Shown: piece after piece, positions 31,420 to 40,265 of the stretch
Layout of the letters: the number at the start of each line of letters is the position of its first letter
Position numbering within the stretch: position 1 is the stretch's first letter
Assembly (NCBI GenBank): GCA_002748705.1
Contig: PDSZ01000021.1
Coordinates: 1 to 40,896, forward strand
Length of the DNA stretch: 40,896 nucleotides
From: Candidatus Fermentibacterota bacterium
GTDB taxonomy: Bacteria > Fermentibacterota > Fermentibacteria > Fermentibacterales > Fermentibacteraceae
Reading direction: 5' to 3'
The notes under the pieces: model-generated
Database searches by the model: none
What the model saw: only the letters and a program-made list of their open reading frames with translations
Told to the model about the DNA's origin: nothing
Made by a program: the position numbers and the translations under genes

Positions 31420-32543
31420 CAGTTCTTTCCGGATAATCCCTTAAGAATGCTGTATGCCAGAATAGCTGCAAGAAGAACAAAGAATGCTGCCTTTATCAAG
31501 CCGGGACCGTTTCCTGCAAATCCGACAATTCCCAGAACAGCAGCAGGAATACCCAGGAAGATATCAAAAATGGTTATCTTTGACCGGGCTGAGACAGGAT
31601 ACTCAGCTGAAAGCACTTCCTTCCTGGTTCCGTTTACAAGGGCATTGTATGTTTTTCCACCTGCAGAGTACTGTATTTCCCAGAGGGGAACATAAACAAG
31701 GTCCACCTTGGTCACATTCACTGTTGTGTCCACATCAGAAATTACATCGGCCTTTTTTCTGGCCTTCTTATCCTGATGCTGCTTGATGTTGTTTCTGGCG
31801 TTGGCCTCTGCCCTCTCCTGCGTAACCTGCCCGTTGACAAGATTTTCAGCCATACCGCACTTCTTCACCTGTTCAATGTCGAATGGCAGCTGCCCCTCCA
31901 GCATGTTCCTGTTGGGAGCATTCTTTCCGCCTCCGAACCTGAGCCAGAACTTGCCCCAGTCGGGAAAGATGGCTTTCCTGCCAGGCTTGATGTTATCAAC
32001 TCCCCAGAACTCGTCGGTGTTTTCACGGGCATACTCCGGCCAGGTAAAGTCGTCGCTGAAAGTTCCGCTGACAGGTTCCCACCAGGTCTTAGTCTTTTTA
32101 TTATCACCGTTACCGGTTGTTTTTGTTCGCTTCTTCTTGCCGCTCCATGAGGTGGAAGCACTGCTCTTCACTATCCAGTAGGGAAGCATGAGCCCTCTGA
32201 CCTTCTGAACCTTCACATTCCTGACATTCTTCTTGGAGCGGTGAAAACCCTTCGAGAGCCAGGTTAGAAGGGTGCTGATGGCATCATTTTCATTTACTTC
32301 CATGGGAAGCATGGAGTGACTGTCTATCTTTACGATGTTATCGTATCCTGCAAGCATTGTGGTAGTTCCGCAGTAAGGACAGGTGATAACACTCTCTCCT
32401 TCCATATAATCAAGGGGAGCCCCGCAGTTCTGGCATGACATTTCCCTGTCATGGGTATGGTGTTGGGAAGCCTCCTCCTGCGCAGGTTCAGCCTGGGGTG
32501 ATACAGGGACAGGACTCTCCGGGATTGTGTTTTCTTCCGGCAT
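31419..32543 (-). CDS. Zinc-ribbon protein with basic central domain and C-terminal membrane segments
   Basis: This is 374 residues from the ATG at 32543 (GGAGG 7 bases upstream); the longer frame to 32591 begins inside the promoter. A His-rich stretch (SQHHTHD) precedes a zinc ribbon with CQNC and CPYC pairs. A basic, Trp-containing central region (about 110-280) follows, rich in KKKRTK and DKKARKK motifs. Two hydrophobic segments near the end (IFDIFLGIPAAVLGIVGF and LIKAAFFVLLAAILAYSIL) form a hairpin membrane anchor. This general plan occurs in uncharacterised bacterial zinc-ribbon membrane proteins; I cannot assign a role. It heads a three-gene overlapping cluster with arfB and the GT39 enzyme and has its own extended -10 promoter. 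Confidence 0.8.
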   Translation of the reverse strand: MPEENTIPESPVPVSPQAEPAQEEASQHHTHDREMSCQNCGAPLDYMEGESVITCPYCGTTTMLAGYDNIVKIDSHSMLPMEVNENDAISTLLTWLSKGFHRSKKNVRNVKVQKVRGLMLPYWIVKSSASTSWSGKKKRTKTTGNGDNKKTKTWWEPVSGTFSDDFTWPEYARENTDEFWGVDNIKPGRKAIFPDWGKFWLRFGGGKNAPNRNMLEGQLPFDIEQVKKCGMAENLVNGQVTQERAEANARNNIKQHQDKKARKKADVISDVDTTVNVTKVDLVYVPLWEIQYSAGGKTYNALVNGTRKEVLSAEYPVSARSKITIFDIFLGIPAAVLGIVGFAGNGPGLIKAAFFVLLAAILAYSILKGLSGKN

Positions 32544-32589
32544 ACTGGTTCCTCCATACAATGAGAAAAGAAAAATCTGTAACAGGGTC

Positions 32590-32598
32590 ATTATACCA
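32590..32598 (-). promoter_or_regulatory. Extended -10 promoter of the zinc-ribbon/arfB/GT39 cluster
   Basis: On the minus strand TGGTATAAT (TGn plus perfect TATAAT) begins at the end of the T-run of the porin terminator. It is about 47 bases before the start codon at 32543. There is no clear -35, as with the similar promoter at 22244. Confidence 0.6.
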
Positions 32599-32627
32599 AA
32601 AAAACCGGCCCCTTATGGAGGGGCCGG
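32598..32627 (-). terminator. Rho-independent terminator of the porin gene
   Basis: On the minus strand a perfect 9-bp stem CCGGCCCCT/AGGGGCCGG (32619-32627 with 32605-32613), a 5-base loop and seven T (32598-32604) follow 25 bases after the porin stop codon. This is the strongest intrinsic terminator in the window. Confidence 0.9.
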
Positions 32628-32651
32628 CACAGAGCAATCAGCCTATGAGAA

Positions 32652-33725
32652 CTAGAAGTTGATTCTCCAGTTGGCGTACATGTCGGTGTAGCCGTCCCAG
32701 TCATCGTTCTCTCTGCTGTAGCTGCGGGCACCTATCTGAAGAGTGTTGCGCTTGTTGAAAAGCCCAAGGTTCACGCAGTAATCAAGAAATGATCTGTTAT
32801 CTTCAGGCTCATCTGCACTTTCAGCCCAGCTTGCAATAGGATCACAGGCGTCATAGCGAACGGCAGGAAGCACGCTGACAAGGACATCACTGTTCAGTTC
32901 AGCCTTGTACCCCAGCATAAGGCTCATACGGGAACCGTCGTGGTGTTCCTGGCCCTCAACATCTGCACCGTTGTAACCCAGCATCATGTACTCACCGGTG
33001 AAAAGCAGTGTTCCTGAAGGCGAGAGAGGATATTCAGCCACAGCGTAGAAATCCATACCCATGCTGCTCCACTCTTCTGTCGTACCTGTGGAGTCCTCAA
33101 TCTCAGGCCGGCCAATCCTTGCGTATGAGGCACCGACTGTGAGCCAGTCTGCAGGCTCAGCAGCGATTCTGGCAGTTATCTGCTTGTTGATCGTTGTGTC
33201 GGCGTGAGCGTCGCTGCCTGTGCCGTTTGAGATCATCAGATCAAAAGTTACAGGCTGGTAATTCACAGTGAGCATCGCACCTATATCTTTACCGCCATAA
33301 AGCTTATACTGGGAACCGGTACCGATGGCAGCTCTGTCGGCAAAGTACATGCTGCCGCCAGAACGGGTATAGGCGTAGCCGAAGGGTACCTTGAACTGTC
33401 CGCCGCGAAGTGAGAAGTTCTCATCAAGATGAAGGTTCAGGTAAATCTGGTCAAACTGAACCAGCTGGTTAGATGTGGTTTTGTGGCTGAAGCTGACATA
33501 CATGTCAACCTGCTCACTGATCCTGGGAACCCAGGACATGGAGATGAAATCGCTGAATTCAGTGGAAGGATTGGCTCCGTCGGCACCTGCATTCGTTCCA
33601 CCAAAACTTGTCCAGCGGAAAGTTCCGTGTCCCTTGAACTTTGTTAGTTCTGCTCCGCCTGTTGTCATGTCACCGGCAAAGGCAACAAGAGCGAAGACTG
33701 TAAGAGCTGTAAAAGCTCTTCTCAT
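32652..33725 (-). CDS. Porin, OprO/OprP-like 16-strand barrel
   Basis: This is 357 residues from the ATG at 33725 (AAGGGG 8 bases upstream); a GTG 9 bases earlier touches the ribosome-binding site. The signal peptide MRRAFTALTVFALVAFAG ends near residue 18-20. The mature chain alternates amphipathic strands with Gly/Asn/Asp turns: QVDMYVSFSHKTT, FDQIYLNLHLDENFSLRGGQFKVPFGYAY, GAMLTVNYQPVTFDLMISNG. It ends in an aromatic residue (WRINF), the usual outer-membrane insertion signal. RGGQFKVPFGYAYTRSG resembles the phosphate-selective porin O/P family. The substrate is not shown by the sequence. Monocistronic, with a strong terminator. Confidence 0.88.
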   Translation of the reverse strand: MRRAFTALTVFALVAFAGDMTTGGAELTKFKGHGTFRWTSFGGTNAGADGANPSTEFSDFISMSWVPRISEQVDMYVSFSHKTTSNQLVQFDQIYLNLHLDENFSLRGGQFKVPFGYAYTRSGGSMYFADRAAIGTGSQYKLYGGKDIGAMLTVNYQPVTFDLMISNGTGSDAHADTTINKQITARIAAEPADWLTVGASYARIGRPEIEDSTGTTEEWSSMGMDFYAVAEYPLSPSGTLLFTGEYMMLGYNGADVEGQEHHDGSRMSLMLGYKAELNSDVLVSVLPAVRYDACDPIASWAESADEPEDNRSFLDYCVNLGLFNKRNTLQIGARSYSRENDDWDGYTDMYANWRINF

Positions 33726-33846
33726 GTTATACACCCCTTCGAATTATGACCGGAATATTACAGTAGCTTCCGGTCGTTGTGAAACGGAATTATACTCCTG
33801 TACAGTCTTAGCTGGCAAGTATCAGGCAATCGGAAAGGACTATAAC

Positions 33847-34686
33847 ATATTTATTGACAACATTTTCACGGTTTTTGCCGGTCTCTTTGGCCTGGCTGTC
33901 GGAAGTTTTCTGAATGTGGTAAGCTGGCGTGCACCTCTGGGCAGATCTGTTGTATCACCGCCAAGCGCCTGCCCGGAGTGCCAGAAACAGATAGAACCCA
34001 GAGACAATATTCCGTTACTGAGTTATATACTGCTGAGAGGCAAATGCCGTCACTGCTCAGTGAGAATATCTGCCGTATATCCTGCAACTGAGCTGGTTAC
34101 GGGAATCCTGTTTGTTCTCGCAGCCTTGCATACAGGTTATTCACTTCAGTTTATTCCTCTGGCAGTTCTGCTCTCACTGATGGTTGTGGTGTTCCGAACA
34201 GACACTGAGGAATACATTATTCTGGACGAAGTAAGCATAGGAGGCACAGCAGCGGGGATTCTTCTGTCGCTGCTGCCTGGAGGAATAACCCTGCAAAACT
34301 CGCTGACTGGCGCAGCAGGCGGATTCCTCTTTTTCCTTCTTATACGAACCGGAGCCTCAATATACCTGAGACAGCAAAACATAAGAACACAAGCTCCTGA
34401 AGGTTACCAGGATGAGGAAGATGAATTTCAGGGAGGCATGGGCTGGGGAGATGTGAAGCTGGCAGGGTGTATCGGCGCATTTCTCGGGCCTGAACGAACC
34501 GCCATAGCATTTTTTACAGCCTTCATCACCGGAGCTGTTACAGGAGGTATTCTGGTGCTCTTTAAGAAGCAGAAGAAACAAGTACCTGTTCCTTTCGGCC
34601 CGTTCATGGCCGCAGGAGCGGCAATTGCAGCATTCTTCGGTCAGTACCTATGGAATGCATACCTTGATCTGATATCAGCCCACTGA
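33847..34686 (+). CDS. Type IV prepilin peptidase / N-methyltransferase with non-canonical start
   Basis: This is about 279 residues. It is an inner-membrane aspartyl protease that cleaves and methylates prepilins or pseudopilins. The N-terminal GSFLNVVSWR motif, two zinc-binding Cys pairs (CPEC, CRHC) and the cytoplasmic domain match PilD/GspO. The protease Asps are in FRTDTEEYIILDE and in the GxGD motif GWGDVKL. The first residues lack any ATG, GTG or TTG in frame between 33724 and the conserved region. AAAGGA at 33834-33839 is correctly spaced (7 bases) for an ATA at 33847, with an ATT at 33853 as alternative. The only upstream ATG (33724) lies across the porin start codon without a ribosome-binding site. 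The cyclase gene follows after 11 bases. Confidence 0.85.
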   Translation: MFIDNIFTVFAGLFGLAVGSFLNVVSWRAPLGRSVVSPPSACPECQKQIEPRDNIPLLSYILLRGKCRHCSVRISAVYPATELVTGILFVLAALHTGYSLQFIPLAVLLSLMVVVFRTDTEEYIILDEVSIGGTAAGILLSLLPGGITLQNSLTGAAGGFLFFLLIRTGASIYLRQQNIRTQAPEGYQDEEDEFQGGMGWGDVKLAGCIGAFLGPERTAIAFFTAFITGAVTGGILVLFKKQKKQVPVPFGPFMAAGAAIAAFFGQYLWNAYLDLISAH

Positions 34687-34697
34687 GAGGATATTCA

Positions 34698-37600
34698 ATG
34701 CTGAATATTATTCCCAGATTCATCCAGCAGCAGCTTGATAGAAAGCCTGAGATTACTTCAGGCTCTTTTAACGGTTCGGTTCTCTTCGTGGATATTGCAG
34801 GTTTCACAAAGATAACAGAAAAGCTGATGAGCAGAGGGCATCGCGGCGCTGAAGAACTCTCAGTACTGATAAACAGGGTATACAAACCTCTGATTGACAG
34901 GGTTTATGCCATAGGCGGTCATGTTGCTGTCTTTGCCGGCGATTCCATTACAGCTGTTTTTCCTGAAATGAACTGCAGGGAAGTGACTGATGCTGCCAGG
35001 AACATAAATACCTGTTTTCGCCGTAGAAACATGCCTGCAGTAGAGGTAAGAACAGGCCTTTCTTCAGGGCTTGTCAGGTGGTCTGTTTTCGGAAGGAAAA
35101 GGAACGCATACCTCTACCACGGTGATGCTGTTCTTGAATCTTCAATGGCTGTAAAGGGGACAAAACCAGGAACCCTGGCCATCAGCGAAAAAGCAGCTGA
35201 ACTGTCAGGTATTTCCCGGTTGCCTCTTCTGCCCAAAAGGATAAAACCCACTATAGCCGGCAGATTTGTACCGGAAAAGATACTTGCTGCAAAACACTCA
35301 GGAGAGTTCAGAAGGGTTGCAGCGGTGTTTATCAGATTCAGTGAAAACCAGATAGAATCCAAAGTGAATAAAGTTCTTGAACTGGCAGAGATTACAGGTG
35401 GATGGGTAAACGGCCTTTTTCAGGATGATAAGGGTACACATGCCCTTGTTGTCTTCGGCGCTCCTGTATCCAGGGAAAATGACTATCAGCGGGCCTCTCT
35501 CTTTGCCTCAAGGCTTGCAACTGAACTGAAAAGCGGTATTGCAGCAGGCATTGCCGGAGGAACTGTATACGCCGGTGCAGTGGGAACCACCAGGCGGTGC
35601 ACATACACCATTCTGGGCGACAGGGTCAATCAGGCGGCAAGGCTGATGCAGAGAGCGTCATGGGGCCAGGTTATCGCCTCGGAAGAGATAGAGAACTGCA
35701 AGTCTTCAAAAGGCACATGCAGCATCATGGTAGGCAGAGAGGATGAGCTGAATCAGCTGAAAGACTGGTGTACGCCTATCCTTGAAGGATCATCTGCAGG
35801 TGTTTTCACCGTTGCCGGCGCTGCAGGCATGGGCAAGTCGATGCTTCTGGAAAACCTGCCTGAAAAACTTCCCGAATATGTGAAAACACTGGTAATGCAG
35901 ACTGATCAGATACTGCAGAAAAGCCTGAATCCTTTTGAATACCTTATCTCAAACTATTTCGGAACAACAGATGAAAGCTTCAATTCCATCTGGAACAATC
36001 TGATATCAGAACTGAAAAAGTCAGGTAACCTGCAGGTAATGGAGGAACTGGTAAGGTCCGAACCGTTCATAAGAGTGCTGGCAGGTCTTACTACAGATAA
36101 CCTTTTATATGCTTCTCTTGACCCCAGGGGAAGGTTCACCAACACAGTCTTCGCCCTTAAAGCCTTCATAAGAGGATTATGCATTCTCTCCCCTCTGGTG
36201 CTGGTACTTGAAGATGTCCACTGGCTGGACAGCGATTCCAGGGAAGTTCTGCTTAACCTGACCACAAACATGGAATCTTTTCCCCTTGCAATACTGACCA
36301 CTGTTCGTCCTGATAAAAAAGGTGATATACCTGAGCTGCAGACATGGTACGGATCCAGAACCGGCTTACTTAAACTGGAACCGCTTCCTGAAGCTTCTGA
36401 GACCTGCCTAATAGAAAATCTGCTTCCAGGAAAGCCCACTGAAAAACTCACTGCATTTATTCTGACCAGAACCGAGGGAAATCCCTTCTTCGCTGAACAG
36501 TTCTGTTTGTATCTGATGGAGAACAGACTTCTGAAAACTGAGCATGGTACAACCTGTCTGACAGAAGGCTCAGTTGACATTCCTGAAGGCGTGAGCGCTG
36601 TAGTAGTGGCAAGAATTGACAGACTGTCTGCAAAGCTCAGGGAGACGATTAAAACAGCTTCTGTACTGGGAAGAGAGTTCGATGTACAGGTGCTTTCTGC
36701 AATTCTTTCCGGAAAACCGCGACATTTGAAACCAATTCTCAATGAAGGAGAAAGTGAAGCTGTCTGGAATGCAGTTAATGAAGCAAGGTATATATTCCGT
36801 CATGCAATTCTTCGGGATGCAGCCTACTCCATGCAGATGAGCCGGGAGCTGAAAAAGCTTCACAGACAGGCAGCCGGAGTTCTGTCAGAAGTATACGGAG
36901 AAGATGAATCAAGATACTCGGAAAGGGCTTATCACTACCTTGAAGCCGGTCTGAAAGATGATGCGGCAGTCTATCTCAGAAAAGCAGCAGAACACGCAGT
37001 CAGCCAGTACAGAAACCAGGAAGCTCTTGACCTGTACAGAAAGCTTCTGACACTCTGCACATCGTCAGATGACAAAATGAAAACCGAACTGAGCATAGCT
37101 GATTTACTGGTGGAAACAGGCAAGAGGAATGAAGCCAGGGATATCATCAATAGGAACCTTCAGAAAGCTGAAGAGCTTGGTTCACAGTGGTTTATCGCCC
37201 AGTGTTCCAGAGAGCTGGCAAAACTGGATCACAGGCAGGGCAAAAACCAGACAGCTCTGCACTATATAAACAGAGCTGTGAACATTTTCAGCAGTTTGAA
37301 AGATACAGCCAAAATAGCAAGCAGCCTGAACATTCTCGGCAACATCAACACTGTTCTGGGAAATTACGACGAAGCTCTGAAAAACCTGGCCGGGTCCAGT
37401 GAAGCTGCGGAAAAATCCGGAGATCAGATAACAATAGCTCTCAATGTGTCAAATGTAGGTAACATTTATCTCTACAGGTATGACCTTGACAAGGCCGAAG
37501 AGTACTACAGAAAGGGAATCAGAGTCTGCGGTGAAATAAACGACAGAAAAGCCCTTGCCAATGCCTTCAATAACCTTGCAGTTGTCTGGTACTACAGAAA

Positions 37601-38534
37601 GGATTTTAACCGCTGCCGAAAGTATTTGAATGAGTTCGTGAAGATATCAACAGAAATCGGAAACATGGAAGGTCTGGCCTACATCTATGGCAATCTTGGA
37701 ATACTGCACAGGGAACTGGGAGAGCTGAACAGGTCACTGGAATACCATGAAAAACAGGCTGCTCTGGCAGAAGAGCTGGGTGACCTTTACAACACGGCTA
37801 AAGCCCTTCAGCAGAAAGCAAATATTCACTGTGCACAGGGAGATTTTCACAGCGCTGAAAAAAACCTTGTTACAGCGGTAGAGCTCTGTGACAGAACCGG
37901 TGACCAGCGAACCAATTCACAGGCCAGCAGGGATCTTGGAGCGGTGTACATTGATATGAACCTGCTGAGTAAAGCCATTACCACCCTGAACAGAGCCTGC
38001 ACTCTGGGAGAAGCTGGTTCAGATCTTGAAGCGTGCAGTTCCAGCTGCAGCTACCTGGGACAGATCGCACTGAAACAGGGCAGAATAAAAGCTGCGGAAG
38101 ACTACGCTGAAAAGGCCATAGTGTACGCCAGGGAAATAGGAGAACCGGTTATTCAGATTCAAACCCTTATGCGAGCCTCTGCAATAATCGCTGAATCGGG
38201 AAAAAGCCTGAGGGCAACAGAACTTGCAGAAGAAGCCGGCTCTCTCATAGAGGAAAACGAAGCAGAAGAACTCAGAAACAGGCAGACATTCACCAGGCTG
38301 CTGGCTATCTCCTCTGAGTACTCAGATGACGCTGCAGAAGGGCTGCGAGCCCTTTTGAACAGCAACATTGAGGATGAAACCCTCAAGGCAGAAGCATCTC
38401 ATCTGCTCTTCAGGATCACAGGGAGCAGGAAACACAGAGAACAGGCCCTCTCAATCTTCAGAAAGCTCTATGAAAAAACCCCCAGAGCATGGTATGCCGA
38501 CAGAATATCAGCGCTGAAGAATGTACAGATCTAG
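34698..38534 (+). CDS. Soluble-adenylyl-cyclase-like protein: two class III cyclase domains, NTPase, TPR
   Basis: This 1278-residue cytoplasmic protein makes cAMP by homology. Cyclase domain 1 (about 25-170) supplies the metal Asps D32 (LFVDIAGFT) and D82 (FAGDSIT) but lacks the Asn/Arg motif. Domain 2 (about 205-345) lacks metal Asps and supplies K245 (DDKGTHALVVFG), T304, N311 and R315 (YTILGDRVNQAARL). One composite active site results, as in mammalian sAC. Thr in the purine-specifying position is the class IIIb mark, seen in bicarbonate-responsive enzymes. The NTPase has Walker A GAAGMGKS (374-381) and Walker B LVLVLEDVHW (about 500-509). The last ~550 residues are TPR repeats (NLGILHRELGELNRSLEYHE). 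GAGAGG precedes the ATG; probably co-transcribed with the prepilin peptidase. Confidence 0.92.
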   Translation: MLNIIPRFIQQQLDRKPEITSGSFNGSVLFVDIAGFTKITEKLMSRGHRGAEELSVLINRVYKPLIDRVYAIGGHVAVFAGDSITAVFPEMNCREVTDAARNINTCFRRRNMPAVEVRTGLSSGLVRWSVFGRKRNAYLYHGDAVLESSMAVKGTKPGTLAISEKAAELSGISRLPLLPKRIKPTIAGRFVPEKILAAKHSGEFRRVAAVFIRFSENQIESKVNKVLELAEITGGWVNGLFQDDKGTHALVVFGAPVSRENDYQRASLFASRLATELKSGIAAGIAGGTVYAGAVGTTRRCTYTILGDRVNQAARLMQRASWGQVIASEEIENCKSSKGTCSIMVGREDELNQLKDWCTPILEGSSAGVFTVAGAAGMGKSMLLENLPEKLPEYVKTLVMQTDQILQKSLNPFEYLISNYFGTTDESFNSIWNNLISELKKSGNLQVMEELVRSEPFIRVLAGLTTDNLLYASLDPRGRFTNTVFALKAFIRGLCILSPLVLVLEDVHWLDSDSREVLLNLTTNMESFPLAILTTVRPDKKGDIPELQTWYGSRTGLLKLEPLPEASETCLIENLLPGKPTEKLTAFILTRTEGNPFFAEQFCLYLMENRLLKTEHGTTCLTEGSVDIPEGVSAVVVARIDRLSAKLRETIKTASVLGREFDVQVLSAILSGKPRHLKPILNEGESEAVWNAVNEARYIFRHAILRDAAYSMQMSRELKKLHRQAAGVLSEVYGEDESRYSERAYHYLEAGLKDDAAVYLRKAAEHAVSQYRNQEALDLYRKLLTLCTSSDDKMKTELSIADLLVETGKRNEARDIINRNLQKAEELGSQWFIAQCSRELAKLDHRQGKNQTALHYINRAVNIFSSLKDTAKIASSLNILGNINTVLGNYDEALKNLAGSSEAAEKSGDQITIALNVSNVGNIYLYRYDLDKAEEYYRKGIRVCGEINDRKALANAFNNLAVVWYYRKDFNRCRKYLNEFVKISTEIGNMEGLAYIYGNLGILHRELGELNRSLEYHEKQAALAEELGDLYNTAKALQQKANIHCAQGDFHSAEKNLVTAVELCDRTGDQRTNSQASRDLGAVYIDMNLLSKAITTLNRACTLGEAGSDLEACSSSCSYLGQIALKQGRIKAAEDYAEKAIVYAREIGEPVIQIQTLMRASAIIAESGKSLRATELAEEAGSLIEENEAEELRNRQTFTRLLAISSEYSDDAAEGLRALLNSNIEDETLKAEASHLLFRITGSRKHREQALSIFRKLYEKTPRAWYADRISALKNVQI

Positions 38535-39443
38535 AGAACAGAGAACGGCTCTTGTGGTCTGGCTGTTTACAGCCATATCCACAGGATCACCGAAACTTCC
38601 TATTTCTGCCTCCACTGTTCCGTCGGTTGTGTTCAAAACTGAAAATCCGTAGCCTGGAATGGCTGCATAGAGATACTTGCCGCTTCCGGTGCAGGCAAGG
38701 GCAGTTGAATACCCGTCCAGATCAAAAGTTCTTGAGTGCTGCCCTGTACTGCAGTCTATTGCCCATACCTCACTGGCGCCTTCTGCTGAAACAAAAACCT
38801 CTCCCAGAGGCGTGGAGCACATTCCGCTGACTCCACCTGTAACAGTTGTCTGGGCAACAGTAGAAAAATCCACTGTGGATATCTTGTAAACAACCCCTTT
38901 GTCATCTGCTGCAAAGACATACTGTCCGCTGGTGCCTATCACAGCACCCACCGGGTTTATTGCATCTGTCTGGCCGGTTTTCGTAACAGTCCAGCCTACT
39001 GTCTCTATCTTGGCCATCATGCCATTGGAACAGAGGACATACACCGAAGTGGATTCAGGGTTAGGTACAATAAAACTACCGTATGAGGGAAGTAAAACCT
39101 TATTATGAACCGTATAGATATCGTTGGAGATAACATAGAGTTCGTCACTGGAAAGAGCCAGACCATAACCCCCTTCAGGAGAGCCTTCCACATCAGTGAC
39201 AGGTACTCCCAGGGCAACCTCCGCCTTTACATATCCGTTATCCCTGTCCACGAAATAGAGAAAGGTTCCTGCACCGGCAATGATATCTCCGTTTCCCCCG
39301 AGAAAACCGCAGCTGGTTGGAGGGGCACCGGTTGATATATCCTGAAGATAGAAAGCAGGAAAGTCGCTGGTAATACTCGGGCCTGAAGAATCACAGGCTG
39401 CCGCTGCCAGTATCAGTGCAATTGCAATGACTGTCTTTTTCAT
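38508..39443 (-). CDS. Beta-propeller lipoprotein, 311 aa
   Basis: MKKTVIAIALILAAAACDSS is a lipoprotein signal peptide (lipobox AAAAC). The mature part is built of about seven repeats of roughly 40 residues with the rhythm of YVTN/WD-like propellers: YVFAADDKGVVYKIST, EVFVSAEGASEVWAIDCSTG, KYLYAAIPGYGFSVLNTTDG. There are no catalytic residues; a binding or scaffold role in the periplasm is likely. Its ATG directly abuts the stop codon of the DUF72 pseudogene upstream, so it was once in an operon with it. Its 3' end overlaps the cyclase gene tail to tail by 27 bases. Confidence 0.85.
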   Translation of the reverse strand: MKKTVIAIALILAAAACDSSGPSITSDFPAFYLQDISTGAPPTSCGFLGGNGDIIAGAGTFLYFVDRDNGYVKAEVALGVPVTDVEGSPEGGYGLALSSDELYVISNDIYTVHNKVLLPSYGSFIVPNPESTSVYVLCSNGMMAKIETVGWTVTKTGQTDAINPVGAVIGTSGQYVFAADDKGVVYKISTVDFSTVAQTTVTGGVSGMCSTPLGEVFVSAEGASEVWAIDCSTGQHSRTFDLDGYSTALACTGSGKYLYAAIPGYGFSVLNTTDGTVEAEIGSFGDPVDMAVNSQTTRAVLCSLDLYILQR

Positions 39444-40217
39444 TTATTCGCCTCCGCCACTCCCTGAGAGGAGCCTCTTAATGTTCTGCGCGTTCAGGGC
39501 TTCCTGCCCATGTGACTATTGTTGAAAAAACATAGCAGTTGACGCCTGACAGAAAAAGCCTGTCCGTTCCCGGACGCTCTATTTCTGTTCTGCAGTAAAG
39601 ATAGTCATATCGCTTTCAGGTGTTCCCCCGCCACTTACCGGAATTCCTGCAGTGAAACCTTATGTATACCATTCCTCCTGACTGAAATATCCCTGCTAGC
39701 GGAAGCCTCTTCAGGTGAGGAAGGTCAGGTATAGCAGGAAAAAAAATCCCATCTCTTCCACCCTTTTTACAGGCTCTTTGCCATACCATTTCATGTGCCT
39801 GAACTCAATGGCTTTACTGTATCCTGAAAGGCTTTCAGCCAGATGCTCAAGCCAGGTAAATGATGTCTGCTCCAGAGGGAATGACTAGGGGAACCGGGCA
39901 AGAAACATTCTGGCTTTCCCCTGTTTGGCAAACTGTTCCAGCATTCTGTAAAAAGCCTTTCACTCCCCTTTGCCTGAGTTTCTGGAGTGGGTCATTGATA
40001 AATACAGCTTCACAGAAAAGGAAAATCCGTCTGGCACTGCATCTGCCATTGCAGTGGCGGTTTCAGACTTAAGAATACCGTAGTAGGTTGAGTTTATCTC
40101 AACAGAGTTGAACTTCTGTGCATAATACCTGAGCCAGTCCTTCTGCCTGATCCGGTCAGGATAAAAAACCCCCTTACAGCTGCGAAAACTGTAACCTCAG
40201 GTCTTCGGAAGGAGCCT
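39444..40217 (-). pseudogene. DUF72 (YecE-like) pseudogene
   Basis: Translating the minus strand piecewise recovers a nearly full DUF72 protein (~258 codons): GVFYPDRIRQKDWLRYYAQK with FNSVEINSTYYG, then FSFSVKL and MTH, AIEFRHMKWY, DLPHLKRLP, VYIRFH, RYDYLY, FFNNSHMG and NAQNIKRLL. The frame is broken many times. In-frame stops lie at 40197, 39960, 39885 and 39616. Single-base losses occur in homopolymers at 39739-39746 (8 T on the coding strand), 39525-39530 (6 T) and 39507-39509 (3 G). The start position (40215-40217) reads AGG behind a good AGGAGG site. The TAA at 39444 touches the next gene. DUF72 function is not well established. It is clearly inactive here. Confidence 0.85.
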
Positions 40218-40265
40218 TGTTCCTCCTGAAAGCCTGCCTGCTCCCCTGGTGAAAAGGTTCATCTG

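Noticed and set aside
39444..40217. Reading the in-frame TGA codons in the DUF72 region as recoded sense codons
   Set aside because: Other genes in the window end normally at TGA. The region also has a TAG, several frameshifts and no start codon, so decay explains it better.
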